64,000 nucleotides of DNA from JANXMY01 sp964251675 (GTDB lineage Bacteria; Armatimonadota; Armatimonadia; Armatimonadales; Capsulimonadaceae), in the NCBI GenBank assembly GCA_964251675.1, contig CAXUKS010000017.1, positions 10,317 through 74,316 on the forward strand, read 5' to 3'. Shown piece by piece: positions 23,619 through 31,123 of this stretch. The translations under genes were made by a program, and so were the position numbers. The stretch's first letter is position 1. Every line of letters starts with the position of its first letter. The notes beneath the pieces are model-generated. The model saw only the letters and a list, made by a program, of their open reading frames with translations. It ran no database searches and was not told the origin of the DNA.

Positions 23619-24309
23619 GAGAGGTCTCCCGCGCCAACAAGAGGCGTGTGCTGTCACCCGTGCGAAGGGTCATTGGCGGAACGTGCAGCCCGAGATGGGC
23701 AAAAAATGATTCCTCGGTCGGACAGGCCAGCGCGTTTTCCAGGTAGGCATTCGGCTCCGATGCCTCGCGGAAGTCGGGATAGCCCTCAGCCCGCGCATAC
23801 AGCCGCCCGTCGCCGTGACGCATCCAGTCCGGCAGCAGGCCGCCCTTGTACCGCTGGGTCACCAGCAGGCGGCTGAAATCGGCATCCCCGGTTCGAATGG
23901 CGAGGATGTTGCCCCAGTTGTCCGGGCTTGCCACGAACAGGTCCAGCGGGATGCCCAGCGCGGCAATGATCAGCCGCTTGTGACGGGGGCCATTCCGCAC
24001 CACGGCCCGGTCCCAGATCAGCAGGCCGCGCTCGACGCAGAGGTCGATTGCACTTTCCAGCGCGGTGCTGGTCGGAAGGCGGCTGCCGAACAGGTCTTCG
24101 TCAAAGGTCGGCTCGATGACGATTTCCACATCGCCGACCTCGGGACGGCCCCGGCGCAGGCTGCCCGCGATTTCGCACCGAACATTGCCGGCGACGCGCG
24201 GCGCACCTTCCAGAAGACGGGCGCGGACGCACTCGGCAAGGGAGAACACTTTGGAAGCGGGATACAGTTTTTTGGGGCTAGGATTTACAGACACAGTATT
24301 TGCAGACAT
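23608..24309 (-). CDS. DNA polymerase beta-like nucleotidyltransferase (PolX palm/fingers)
   Basis: 233 residues. The nucleotidyltransferase signature is AGSLRRGRPEVGDVEIVI (GS, RRG, and the D-x-E metal pair). Later blocks RHKRLIIAALGIPLDLFVASPDNWGNILAIRTG..DFSRLLV match the beta-polymerase family. Helix-hairpin-helix and PHP domains are absent, so it is a minimal enzyme. Possible roles are gap filling, end processing or nucleotide transfer to an RNA or protein target. It lies two genes upstream of the PRTRC cassette. Confidence 0.8.
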   Translation of the reverse strand: MSANTVSVNPSPKKLYPASKVFSLAECVRARLLEGAPRVAGNVRCEIAGSLRRGRPEVGDVEIVIEPTFDEDLFGSRLPTSTALESAIDLCVERGLLIWDRAVVRNGPRHKRLIIAALGIPLDLFVASPDNWGNILAIRTGDADFSRLLVTQRYKGGLLPDWMRHGDGRLYARAEGYPDFREASEPNAYLENALACPTEESFFAHLGLHVPPMTLRTGDSTRLLLARETSHAF

Positions 24310-24320
24310 CGGAGGCCTCC

Positions 24321-24869
24321 TTACTTCCAGTCGTTTGGGTCAAACCCAGACACTACGCTCCGAGCTGGCAGGGGAGCCGGAATGGAAGTTTGAGCAGGCT
24401 GGTAGCTGTCAGCCACTCCCCCGCACCGTTCGGCTTCCAGCTTGTCCACCAGCGCCGCCGTCAAGATCACTGCCCGCGCCGTAGCCGCCTGATAGTCGTC
24501 AAAGAGCGCCCGCAGCCGCTGGGCAGGTGTCAATGGCCCGCTCTGAGTGGCGGGAGCCACACGCACGGCCATCACCAATGCGCCCCAGGGCATCCGCAGG
24601 CCCGTCTGAATGGCGACGGCCAGTTCTACCATGTGTTTGCACACACGGCGGCGGGTCCGCGTGTCCATGCAGCTGCACGAAACAACCCAGCCTCCCGACA
24701 GCCCCAGAAAGTACTTGAAAGCAACTGGCTGAACGGTGGCATAGTAGCAGCCGAACGTCTCCTCGTCACCGCCCTGGGGGGCTTCCAGCACGTAGGCATT
24801 CTCGCCGAGGATGGTGGCCGCGCCTGCGCGTTCGGCCAGAGGTTTGCCAGTGGGATAAGGTCGTGGCAT
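24321..24869 (-). CDS. SWIM zinc-finger protein
   Basis: 182 residues from ATG 24869. The SWIM motif appears as CSCMDTRTRRRVCKHMVEL after a beta segment (FKYFLGLSGGWVVSC). A second possible start, ATG 24964 behind AGGGGAA, would add about 32 residues that look less protein-like. It is the second SWIM protein of the element. Function unknown; presumably nucleic-acid binding. Confidence 0.72.
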   Translation of the reverse strand: MPRPYPTGKPLAERAGAATILGENAYVLEAPQGGDEETFGCYYATVQPVAFKYFLGLSGGWVVSCSCMDTRTRRRVCKHMVELAVAIQTGLRMPWGALVMAVRVAPATQSGPLTPAQRLRALFDDYQAATARAVILTAALVDKLEAERCGGVADSYQPAQTSIPAPLPARSVVSGFDPNDWK

Positions 24870-25043
24870 AGAAGTTTGCCCTTGTAGGGCGCTTCGCCAG
24901 TGGAGGCGAGGGAGACAGGACAGTGGCGGGGGGTTGACATCCCGCGTATTGCGAAGCATAATCATCTCGAAGTTCCCCTTCATCTGGCCCCAGACGTCTT
25001 GTTCACGTCCGGGGCTTCTTTGTGTGTGGCCCTATCGGCCACG

Positions 25044-25265
25044 TCAGGCGCTGATCGCCTTCTTTAACGGCGCGTAGTACGTCTCCAGTACCATCGCCAG
25101 GTATCCACTTCCCGCCTGCCGGATGCGCTCCGTCACTCGTTTCAGCGGACCGCCGCACTCCGCACAGGTCTGGTTTTTGAGGGGCTGGTTCATGCTCCAC
25201 ACCCAGAGAATCTGGCAGCGGTCGCACCGGCCCTCTCGCTGACGACGGTTGTTAGGCGAGCTCAT
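25044..25265 (-). CDS. Small zinc-ribbon protein
   Basis: 73 residues. Two CxxC pairs (CDRC and CAECGG) form a zinc ribbon. ATG 25265 follows the preceding stop by 3 bases. A GTGGCC/GGCCAC hairpin (25026-25042) lies directly downstream. Function unknown. Confidence 0.6.
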   Translation of the reverse strand: MSSPNNRRQREGRCDRCQILWVWSMNQPLKNQTCAECGGPLKRVTERIRQAGSGYLAMVLETYYAPLKKAISA

Positions 25266-25268
25266 TGC

Positions 25269-25580
25269 TTAACCCTCACTTCCAAAAGGCCAAGGCTTGG
25301 GTGGCTGCGCGTTCCCATGATAACCATCTTGGAAATCTGCTGCCTCTCGCAGTGCCTTTGCCAGCAAGCGGGCTGCCGCCGGTGACAGTGACCAGCGAGA
25401 ATATCCGTGGTCATGGCTGCCAATATCGAGCAGCAAAGTTGGCTTAAAATCAATGGGTTCTCCCAAGTACAGTTCTGAGAAAACCCGCAATTCTTCTTTG
25501 CGTCCATGCCCACCCGTAACCGAAACCTTCTCAAAAAAGAAATCACGATAGCCGTGGTCCGAGCTGTCTATTATCGTCAT
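25269..25580 (-). CDS. Hypothetical protein
   Basis: 103 residues, ATGA overlap with the upstream gene. Contains ELRVFSELYLGEPIDFKPTLLL and SRWSLSPAAARLLAKALREAADF. The latter strand-helix pattern is common in uncharacterised small phage and plasmid proteins. No function can be assigned. Confidence 0.6.
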   Translation of the reverse strand: MTIIDSSDHGYRDFFFEKVSVTGGHGRKEELRVFSELYLGEPIDFKPTLLLDIGSHDHGYSRWSLSPAAARLLAKALREAADFQDGYHGNAQPPKPWPFGSEG

Positions 25581-25813
25581 CCCGTTCCCCCGTTCCCGGC
25601 CAGCGTGATGCAGTCCGTCGCCACCACAAACTCACCCGGCTCCATGTAGAGAACTTCCGGGCCGCGCAAGGTCAGATGGGTCACATCAATCTGCCGAATA
25701 GCCCGTGCCAAGCGATCCCGCCGGAACTCCCCGATGTAGATAGGCCGGTCATCCGAAATGTCTGCCAGCGCCGCCCGTATCTCGCCTGCCGTCATTGTCT
25801 GACTCGTGTTCAT
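25577..25813 (-). CDS. Small hypothetical protein beside the IS200/IS605-type element
   Basis: 78 residues starting MNTSQTMTAGEIRAAL. The ATG has CGAGG upstream and lies about 20 bases from the element's left end, the same arrangement as the gene at 14339-14785 beside the deleted copy. The beta-rich C terminus (EVLYMEPGEFVVATDCITL) suggests a small globular fold. Confidence 0.58.
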   Translation of the reverse strand: MNTSQTMTAGEIRAALADISDDRPIYIGEFRRDRLARAIRQIDVTHLTLRGPEVLYMEPGEFVVATDCITLAGNGGTG

Positions 25814-25929
25814 AGTAAACCTCGGCCACGGAAACCCCCGATTTTAATCGGGCGGAGGAGTGGCTGGCCCCCGTTAAAGTTCGGTCTGTAGATGTGCAAC
25901 TTTCTGGTTCCTCGCGGTTCTAATAAAGT

Positions 25930-26325
25930 ATGGCAAGCAAACATATTCACGACAATGGCAGAGTGTTCACAGTAAACTATCACATCGTTTTCTGCCCCAA
26001 GTATCGCCGCCGCGTTCTGGTCGGTGACGTTCGGCTCAGGCTGGATGCCTTGATCCGCGAACGCATAAGTGACTTGGGCGGCGAAGTCGGGGCCTTAGAA
26101 GTGATGCCTGACCATGTTCACCTGTTCTGCCAAATGACGCCCAACCTTGCTCCGTGTGAAGTGGTGCGCCGCGTCAAAGGCTACACGTCCCGCGTCCTGC
26201 GTCAAGAGTTTCCGCACTTGCGAAATATGCGCTCCCTGTGGACACCGAGTTATTTCCTCGGAACCACAGGGCATACATCGTCTAGCGTAGTGCAGGAATA
26301 CATTGAGCGGCAGACGGGTATCTAG
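25930..26325 (+). CDS. tnpA: IS200/IS605 family transposase TnpA (Y1 HUH)
   Basis: 131 residues, full length for the family. The HUH motif HVH lies at about 62-64 (VMPDHVHLF), and the catalytic Tyr is in QEYIERQ (about 123). The N-terminal strand VNYHIVFCPKYRRRVL is typical. The enzyme cuts and rejoins single-stranded DNA at subterminal hairpins during peel-and-paste transposition. No TnpB lies beside it. Confidence 0.94.
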   Translation: MASKHIHDNGRVFTVNYHIVFCPKYRRRVLVGDVRLRLDALIRERISDLGGEVGALEVMPDHVHLFCQMTPNLAPCEVVRRVKGYTSRVLRQEFPHLRNMRSLWTPSYFLGTTGHTSSSVVQEYIERQTGI

Positions 26326-26897
26326 CCAGTCTTTTCGAGCCTCTTCAATGACTCAATGGCCGCAATGCAAAGAGCAATGATTTTGATTAGCCGTTTTTCA
26401 TAGGTGGCGCTTTCGCGGCGCGGCCAACTGTCAAGGTCTTTTGCTTTTTGCTCCTGCTTATGAATGAATCGCAGCCAGTCTGTCGGGGTGTGGCGATCAT
26501 CGTTTTCCGCCCCGCCCCATTCGTTGTCCTGTTCCACACGTTCGTTCAGGGCGTTGACAAATATCTCTTGGGCGACCGTGTAACTTTCTTGCCCCTTAGT
26601 TAGCCACGGGTGGTTTGGGTCTTTTTCCGCGAGTTTCTGTAAAAATTTCGTGCGGATGGCCCTAAACTCTGGTGTCTCTTGGGGCCGTGCTTCCTCAACA
26701 ATCTCAACCTTGTCTGCAATAAATGGCGACACTCTACGTTCTTGCACTGCTACGAAGACCTCGGTGCGATTGCCCGCCTTGACCAAGCCAATTTGTGGCC
26801 CGTCCCATAAATCTACTCTCACACGGTCGTGCAATTTGATAACCATGCCGTTTTTGTCGTAAAGCGGCGCACTGTCCATAATCTCAAGAATTTCCAT
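26322..26897 (-). CDS. Passenger protein, two-domain, with MazG/NTP-pyrophosphatase-like C terminus
   Basis: About 191 residues from ATG 26897. The N-terminal 75 residues resemble a small beta-barrel (MVIKLHDRVRVDLWDG..GLVKAG). The C-terminal part has EIFVNALNERVEQDNEWGGAENDDRHTPTDWLRFI and KIIALCIAAIESLKRL, a pattern seen in phage proteins related to all-alpha NTP pyrophosphohydrolases. Enzymatic activity is unproven. Its codon use is less GC-rich than its surroundings, and it converges on tnpA with a 4-base overlap. Confidence 0.6.
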   Translation of the reverse strand: MEILEIMDSAPLYDKNGMVIKLHDRVRVDLWDGPQIGLVKAGNRTEVFVAVQERRVSPFIADKVEIVEEARPQETPEFRAIRTKFLQKLAEKDPNHPWLTKGQESYTVAQEIFVNALNERVEQDNEWGGAENDDRHTPTDWLRFIHKQEQKAKDLDSWPRRESATYEKRLIKIIALCIAAIESLKRLEKTG

Positions 26898-27024
26898 TCG
26901 TTTTTCCAATCTAGCCCCTCGCCACAGGGCGGAGCCAAACCCTATCTAAACATCGTTCTCTGCATGGGTGCAGGCAGAGGTGGAAGGAGATGTCCAAAGC
27001 CCCCTGCTTTAGCAGGGCGGTTAC

Positions 27025-27297
27025 TTACCAGTCCCTCTCCTCCCACGCCGGATGTCCGACCCGCCCCCACCCCAGCCGGTAATCAGCCCGGTCCTCTTCC
27101 GCTTGCCAATCGGCCCGCCAGCGGTCTTCGCGCTCCTCAGCCAGCAGCACTTCCTGGCACTCAAAGCAGGGGCAATGCACGGTCGCGCCCGGCTTCCTCT
27201 TGCCGCACTCGTAGCAGGCGGTGTTGATCGCAACCGAGGGCCAGTGCAGGAGCAGAGAATTGACTTGCCGCTCTTCGCTGGGGGAAAGGAGCATCAT
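27025..27297 (-). CDS. Small zinc-binding protein
   Basis: 90 residues, ATG overlapping the preceding stop (ATGA). The cluster CYECGKRKPGATVHCPCFEC supplies four to five cysteines for a zinc knuckle. The C terminus is rich in Arg/Asp/Trp. It ends 8 bases beyond the element's right hairpin. Function unknown. Confidence 0.6.
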   Translation of the reverse strand: MMLLSPSEERQVNSLLLHWPSVAINTACYECGKRKPGATVHCPCFECQEVLLAEEREDRWRADWQAEEDRADYRLGWGRVGHPAWEERDW

Positions 27298-27518
27298 GCC
27301 CGGCCCGCTTCCGTCACCGACTTAGCACAAGAGCGGTAGTGCCCGCCGCCGCGCCGTCCGCATTCGCCGCACTGCTGACCGCTGGCAATCCGCGCCGCCT
27401 TCGCTGCTTCTGCCAGAGCCGGGTTCGTCTGCCAGTCCAAGCCGGAGGTGTTCCAGAGTGGAGCGTTCGGGGTTTTGGTGCGCTGATAGTTGCCGATGCC
27501 GTTTGCCTGTGCTCTCAT
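27294..27518 (-). CDS. Small Cys-containing protein, first gene of the long reverse-strand operon
   Basis: 74 residues starting MRAQANGIGNYQ, with AAGGCGGG upstream. CGECGRRGGGHYRSC looks like a half zinc finger. It is the first gene after the consensus promoter at 27551-27580, so the switch region controls entry to this leftward operon. Confidence 0.6.
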   Translation of the reverse strand: MRAQANGIGNYQRTKTPNAPLWNTSGLDWQTNPALAEAAKAARIASGQQCGECGRRGGGHYRSCAKSVTEAGRA

Positions 27519-27550
27519 TTCTGCCGCCCGCCTTATTGGTGTGATAAGGT

Positions 27551-27580
27551 ATTATACGCCGTTGGCGTATCGTTTGTCAA
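27551..27580 (-). promoter_or_regulatory. Leftward early promoter with operators
   Basis: On the reverse strand TTGACA (27580-27575), an 18-base spacer and TATAAT (27556-27551). An operator, ATACGCC-GTT-GGCGTAT (27554-27570), overlaps the -10 box and spacer. A second half-conserved site, ATACGCC-ATT-GGCTAAT (27587-27603), lies just upstream. Confidence 0.85.
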
Positions 27581-27608
27581 GGTTATATACGCCATTGGCT
27601 AATTATTT

Positions 27609-27842
27609 TCAGGCACTATTTTTGATGTTGAATAACTCGCCTGGGGTAACGCATAGTGCATCGCATAAAGCAATTAGCGTAGTATCACTGGGCATGGCGT
27701 GCCGACCTGTCTCTAAATCACTCAAAGCAGAGGGAGCAAGTCCTGATTTCTCAGACAAATCTTTCAGGGTGAGTCGGCGATCTGCACGGATTGCTGCCAG
27801 TCTGAAATCAAGTCGTGGGGAACGTCTGTAGGAGCTGCTCAT
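27609..27842 (-). CDS. XRE/Cro-type repressor (predicted leaderless mRNA)
   Basis: 77 residues with a complete helix-turn-helix: LAAIRADRRLTLKDLSEKSGLAPSALSDLETGRHAMPSDTTLIALCDAL. This is CI/Cro-like. Its promoter has TTGACA/TATAAT with an operator across the spacer, and only 5 bases separate TATAAT from the ATG, so the mRNA probably starts at the start codon. It is likely one partner of a lysis-lysogeny type switch with the divergent gene at 28012. Confidence 0.88.
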   Translation of the reverse strand: MSSSYRRSPRLDFRLAAIRADRRLTLKDLSEKSGLAPSALSDLETGRHAMPSDTTLIALCDALCVTPGELFNIKNSA

Positions 27843-27847
27843 ATCTT

Positions 27848-27877
27848 ATTATACGCCAAAGGAGTATAACCTGTCAA
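27848..27877 (-). promoter_or_regulatory. Promoter of the leftward repressor gene with internal operator
   Basis: TTGACA (27877-27872), 18-base spacer, TATAAT (27853-27848) on the reverse strand. The operator variant ATACGCC-AAA-GGAGTAT (27851-27867) covers the -10 box and spacer. A weaker copy, ATACGCT-TTT-GGTTAAA, is at 27884-27900. Confidence 0.85.
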
Positions 27878-27940
27878 CGAAGCATACGCTTTTGGTTAAA
27901 AAATAGTCAATGCAACTTTTTCTCTACTCGCGTGTCCTCA

Positions 27941-27969
27941 TTGTATGAGTTTCGCCTTTGGCGTATAAT
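27941..27969 (+). promoter_or_regulatory. Rightward promoter of the switch with operator
   Basis: TTGTAT (27941-27946), 17-base spacer and TATAAT (27964-27969). The operator-like TTTCGCC-TTT-GGCGTAT (27950-27966) overlaps the -10 box. It drives the XRE gene at 28012. Confidence 0.78.
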
Positions 27970-28011
27970 GAAAGGGTACAAAGTTTGCTGTCACTAAGTT
28001 TCGGGGGTTAC

Positions 28012-28437
28012 ATGACGAAGGCTGAACGTCTTGCTATTTTTGGGCGTGAGTTGCGCCGGAGGCGTGAGGAGATGGGTTTTGACGGCAAAGTTTTTGCTGC
28101 AAAAACCAACATCTCTCCTCAGCACCTATCGCAGATCGAAACCGCTTACGACAAAGGTGGGCGAGGCCCAGTCGGCCCTAGTGACGAGGTGATCGAAGCC
28201 ATTTCAGAAACTCTCGGATGGCGCGTCATAGATATACGCCGAATGCTTGGACAGATACCAGACAGCGAACTTGTCCCAGCAGATGCAGAGTCGTTAGTTC
28301 GCGCCCGCATTCAGGAGCGGGGCTATGACAGCCAGCAATTTGATGCAGAGGGCGTTTCGCAGATTGCGAGAAGCATTGACGCGCTTTTAGAAGGCACCTT
28401 GGCACAGAAACGCAGAGATAGAGGCGAGTCAGAATAG
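28012..28437 (+). CDS. XRE family regulator, rightward
   Basis: 141 residues from ATG 28012 with GGGGG 5 bases upstream. The N-terminal HTH (RELRRRREEMGFDGKVFAAKTNISPQHLSQIETAYDKG) is longer-looped than usual (GGRGPVGPS insert); the C terminus is helical. It forms a probable operon with the ImmA-like gene, the common XRE-ImmA pairing in which the protease removes the repressor. Confidence 0.82.
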   Translation: MTKAERLAIFGRELRRRREEMGFDGKVFAAKTNISPQHLSQIETAYDKGGRGPVGPSDEVIEAISETLGWRVIDIRRMLGQIPDSELVPADAESLVRARIQERGYDSQQFDAEGVSQIARSIDALLEGTLAQKRRDRGESE

Positions 28438-28462
28438 AAGATAGGCACGGAGATCGAAAAGA

Positions 28463-28933
28463 GTGCAAGGCCAAATACGCGGGGAAGACGCCCGCCTAAT
28501 TACAGCAGCAGCGCGGCGCTTCTGGCGGTTTGTAAAAAAAGATCACGAGAACCAGATAAGCTGCAAGAGCGGTTTGATGGACGATGAAGATTGGCTATTG
28601 CTGTGCGAGCGATATGGAATCATCACAGCGGCAATTGACTGTCCGCCATCATTCACTGCAAAACTGTGGTATAGCGAGGATCATTGCCTTTGGTTCATCT
28701 GTTACAACTGGCGGTTGACTCGATCTGAATTGTGCAAATGTATCGCTCATGAATTTTTTGAGTTTTTGGCTCAGACAGATCATGACGGACTGTTTGACGA
28801 GTTGCCTGGGGTTTGGGCTGCGCCCAGCGCTTCGGGCAAGGTTTATTGCTATGACGGCCCAACAGAGCCGAGCATTATGCATCACCGAATATCTCAGCGG
28901 GGAGAAACTATCTGTTTTCGGAGAATAACATGA
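28463..28933 (+). CDS. ImmA/IrrE-like protein with incomplete metal motif
   Basis: 156 residues, GTG start with GGAGA upstream. Position after the XRE gene and the segment SELCKCIAHEFFEFLAQ suggest the ImmA/IrrE fold, in which HExxH binds zinc. Here the second His is replaced (HEFFEF), so zinc proteolysis is doubtful unless other residues compensate. A His pair later in MHHRISQ is noted. Its stop overlaps the next ATG. Confidence 0.55.
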   Translation: MQGQIRGEDARLITAAARRFWRFVKKDHENQISCKSGLMDDEDWLLLCERYGIITAAIDCPPSFTAKLWYSEDHCLWFICYNWRLTRSELCKCIAHEFFEFLAQTDHDGLFDELPGVWAAPSASGKVYCYDGPTEPSIMHHRISQRGETICFRRIT

Positions 28934-29364
28934 AGAGGTTTGCCGTTTTGCTTTTACTCCTGTTCTTGTGCGGATGTCATAGTGACACTGTAGAGGAGCA
29001 TGGCAATATGGTCTCCACGGGGCAGGCGGGCTATCTTTATGGCTACCCTGCCTCTAAAGGCGGCGGTGGGGCTAGGCCGCTCGCGGTAGTCTTTGAAACG
29101 CCAGCAGAGAACGACGCCTACGAGGCCGCCTGTAACCACCTCGACGATGCTGAGATTCAGCGGCTACTAAACACGAGTAAGAGCCAAACTTTCGCTGTTC
29201 CCTCGGGCCACACAAAAGCGAAAGTCATGAAGTTTCAGTATGCGTCTAGTCCTGTAAAGCATGAGTGTGTCCGCGTGAAAGTGTTGTCCGGGGATTATGC
29301 CGGACGCGAAGGCTGGACGTATTCGCTGGGTGTTAGGAGTGAGGCAGCGGGTACGACGTATTGA
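28930..29364 (+). CDS. Lipoprotein with SH3-like C terminus
   Basis: 144 residues. The type II signal peptide MKRFAVLLLLLFLCGC has a lipobox (LCGC), so the mature protein begins at a lipidated Cys. The C-terminal strand pattern CVRVKVLSGDYAGREGWTY is SH3-like. It is likely envelope-anchored, and a lysogenic-conversion or surface role is conceivable but unproven. Confidence 0.72.
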   Translation: MKRFAVLLLLLFLCGCHSDTVEEHGNMVSTGQAGYLYGYPASKGGGGARPLAVVFETPAENDAYEAACNHLDDAEIQRLLNTSKSQTFAVPSGHTKAKVMKFQYASSPVKHECVRVKVLSGDYAGREGWTYSLGVRSEAAGTTY

Positions 29365-29437
29365 AATCATCTAGCGCGGTGGCGTTTTCGCGGCTGTTTT
29401 AACGCATCTCGCCCATTATTTTCAGGAGATATTAGGA

Positions 29438-30094
29438 ATGCGGTCACTGCTCGCGTTGTTCTGCGTTACAACTATCTTTGCGGCAGCTCCGACCTTAGCA
29501 ATAGATGCTGCCTCTCCAGGCAAAAGCCAATGGGGCGTGGCATTGGGGATGCCTCAAGCCAAAGCTGTCAGTATGTTAAAGGCACGATTCCAGCCGCTGA
29601 CGCCACAGGCCATTCATAGCGAATCTCGGACGAAAGGGCTGATAGAGGACGTTTGGACCATACCTGTTGGCCCTGGCTCAAAAGTTTCTGACGATCATGA
29701 GACTTTAGATTTGCTATCCCGGAGCGGGAAAGTCATCCAGGTCCGGTCATGGACGTCTCTTGACAAGGGAAAGACAAACCTGACCTTCGCTGAGCTAATT
29801 CGACGCCATCATCTCCAAAAGAAGGCTTATGGATTTGACGATCCGAACGGTGGGGGCTACGTTGGTTTTTACTATGACGATGTAAAGAATGGTGTTTGTT
29901 TTTGCCTGGGAGTTCAGGATAACTTCCTTCTCACTTTTAGGCCAGACGCCATCATTGTTCATCCACCTGGAGTGTCTGCTATCCCGCTTGAAGACGGTAT
30001 TTACGGGAAGCCTGTGAATGGCCGAGAGTCTAGGGTTTATAGGAACGAGGCGGAATCTCGCCGCGCAGAAGCGAAAGAACGGAACGATTACTGA
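29438..30094 (+). CDS. Secreted hypothetical protein
   Basis: 218 residues. A Sec signal peptide is evident (MRSLLALFCVTTIFAAAPTLA). The mature part (WGVALGMPQAKAVSMLKARF...) resembles periplasmic proteins that sense or bind small ligands, but no family is certain. A segment with CFCLGVQDNFLLTF occurs near residue 160. An AGGAGATATTAGGA site precedes the ATG. Confidence 0.62.
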   Translation: MRSLLALFCVTTIFAAAPTLAIDAASPGKSQWGVALGMPQAKAVSMLKARFQPLTPQAIHSESRTKGLIEDVWTIPVGPGSKVSDDHETLDLLSRSGKVIQVRSWTSLDKGKTNLTFAELIRRHHLQKKAYGFDDPNGGGYVGFYYDDVKNGVCFCLGVQDNFLLTFRPDAIIVHPPGVSAIPLEDGIYGKPVNGRESRVYRNEAESRRAEAKERNDY

Positions 30095-30134
30095 TAAATT
30101 TGTGCATGGCTTGCGGCTGTTTTAGGAGACCGGG

Positions 30135-30659
30135 ATGGTTTATGAATGCGAAAAATGCAAGGCAGCTCTGCCACCCAGCGTGACTTCTTGCCCAAAGTGC
30201 GGCGAAACATTCGATGACGTAGTACCCTCGGATGCAGAGGCGGGGCCAAGCGGCTTTGGAACCACACCCTCATCGAATGCTTCCCCGGACAGTGCATCTG
30301 CGTCCGCCGACAGCCGCCGCAAAGCGCAGCTTGTCAACCGAAGCCCTGCTCCCGCTGCTGGACCGCCTCGTGCCGTGGTTCCTACGGCGTCTGCTGGCCC
30401 AAGACTGGCTGGCATCTATGTTCTGCTACTGATCATCGCGGGGCTTTTGACAGCCCTCGTGCTGCATCTGCCAGCCCAGGGCGTCGTGCGGCCACAGTGG
30501 GAATATACGCTCAAAGACGTGCCGGATGCCGACTTTACCGACCAAATGAATAACATGGGAAAAGAGGGCTGGGATGTGGTGACCGCACGGCGGGCCTCAG
30601 ACGGTGCTGATACACCAACGTTCAGCTATGAAATTGTTTTCAAGCGGGCGAAGCAGTGA
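30135..30659 (+). CDS. Zinc-ribbon membrane protein with DUF4177-like C terminus
   Basis: 174 residues: an N-terminal zinc ribbon (CEKCKAALPPSVTSCPKCG), a disordered Ser/Ala/Pro linker, one transmembrane helix (LAGIYVLLLIIAGLLTALVL) and a C-terminal domain (QWEYTLKDVPDADFTDQMNNMGKEGWDVVTARR...YEIVFKR) matching DUF4177. Proteins of this shape are widespread in bacteria, function unknown. Confidence 0.72.
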   Translation: MVYECEKCKAALPPSVTSCPKCGETFDDVVPSDAEAGPSGFGTTPSSNASPDSASASADSRRKAQLVNRSPAPAAGPPRAVVPTASAGPRLAGIYVLLLIIAGLLTALVLHLPAQGVVRPQWEYTLKDVPDADFTDQMNNMGKEGWDVVTARRASDGADTPTFSYEIVFKRAKQ

Positions 30660-30793
30660 CGCTCTGGATCACTGCCAGCCACATACGATGAGTGCGGCGC
30701 ATCGTAGTCGGACTGGTAGGAAACTGGCCGGCCTGCATCCAATGATGGTGGGTGTGTTGCCTTGGCCGGAAGTTTTCAACTAAAGGAACAAAA

Positions 30794-31051
30794 ATGGCAT
30801 TTTTTGTTGAGCAGCCGCATCCGCTGATGGAACAGATTGTAGAGATTGAATGGGCCACGAAAGAGCCTCAGTTTTTCAATGATCCGGCGACAGACGCACA
30901 TGGCCAATCCAAGCGGTTCAAGGTTCTGGATCTGCGGGGGGGAATGGTGAACCTGCAGCGGGACGTGTCCACAGGAACACGGGGGCCAGGACCGTTTCCA
31001 AGCGCGTGGGTGTCGCTGACGGCCATTGTGGCGCTGCGTAGGATTGTATAA
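30794..31051 (+). CDS. Small hypothetical protein
   Basis: 85 residues from ATG 30794 with AAAGGAAC upstream. Contains VEQPHPLMEQIVEIEWATKEP and DLRGGMVNLQRDV. No recognised domain. It is followed by a CTTTTCGCGCGAAAA palindrome and the interrupted csrA copy. Confidence 0.6.
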   Translation: MAFFVEQPHPLMEQIVEIEWATKEPQFFNDPATDAHGQSKRFKVLDLRGGMVNLQRDVSTGTRGPGPFPSAWVSLTAIVALRRIV

Positions 31052-31061
31052 GGCGGCAAAC

Positions 31062-31075
31062 TTTTCGCGCGAAAA
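31062..31075. repeat. Dispersed palindrome, copy 3
   Basis: TTTTCGCGCGAAAA with AAAC on the left and a diverged right flank, intergenic upstream of the second csrA. Confidence 0.75.
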
Positions 31076-31123
31076 ATTGCAGCGCTCAGACATCACGGAT
31101 TCAAAGTACCACGGAGGAAAATC

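Larger units (their letters stand above)
25831..27017 (+). mobile_element. IS200/IS605-type element with TnpA and a reverse-strand passenger
   Basis: The left end GAAACCCCCG has a subterminal hairpin 25837-25852. The right end has a conserved block (26976-27000) and a hairpin 27002-27017. Both ends match the deleted copy at 14801-15100. Between them are tnpA (+) and an unrelated 191-residue gene (-), with no TnpB. At 1.19 kb it is larger than a simple IS200. Exact cleavage sites and target tetra/pentanucleotides were not determined. Confidence 0.68.

Noticed and set aside
26322..26897. TnpB or IscB of the IS605-type element
   Set aside because: No RuvC or zinc-finger motifs; the protein is a different, MazG-like passenger.
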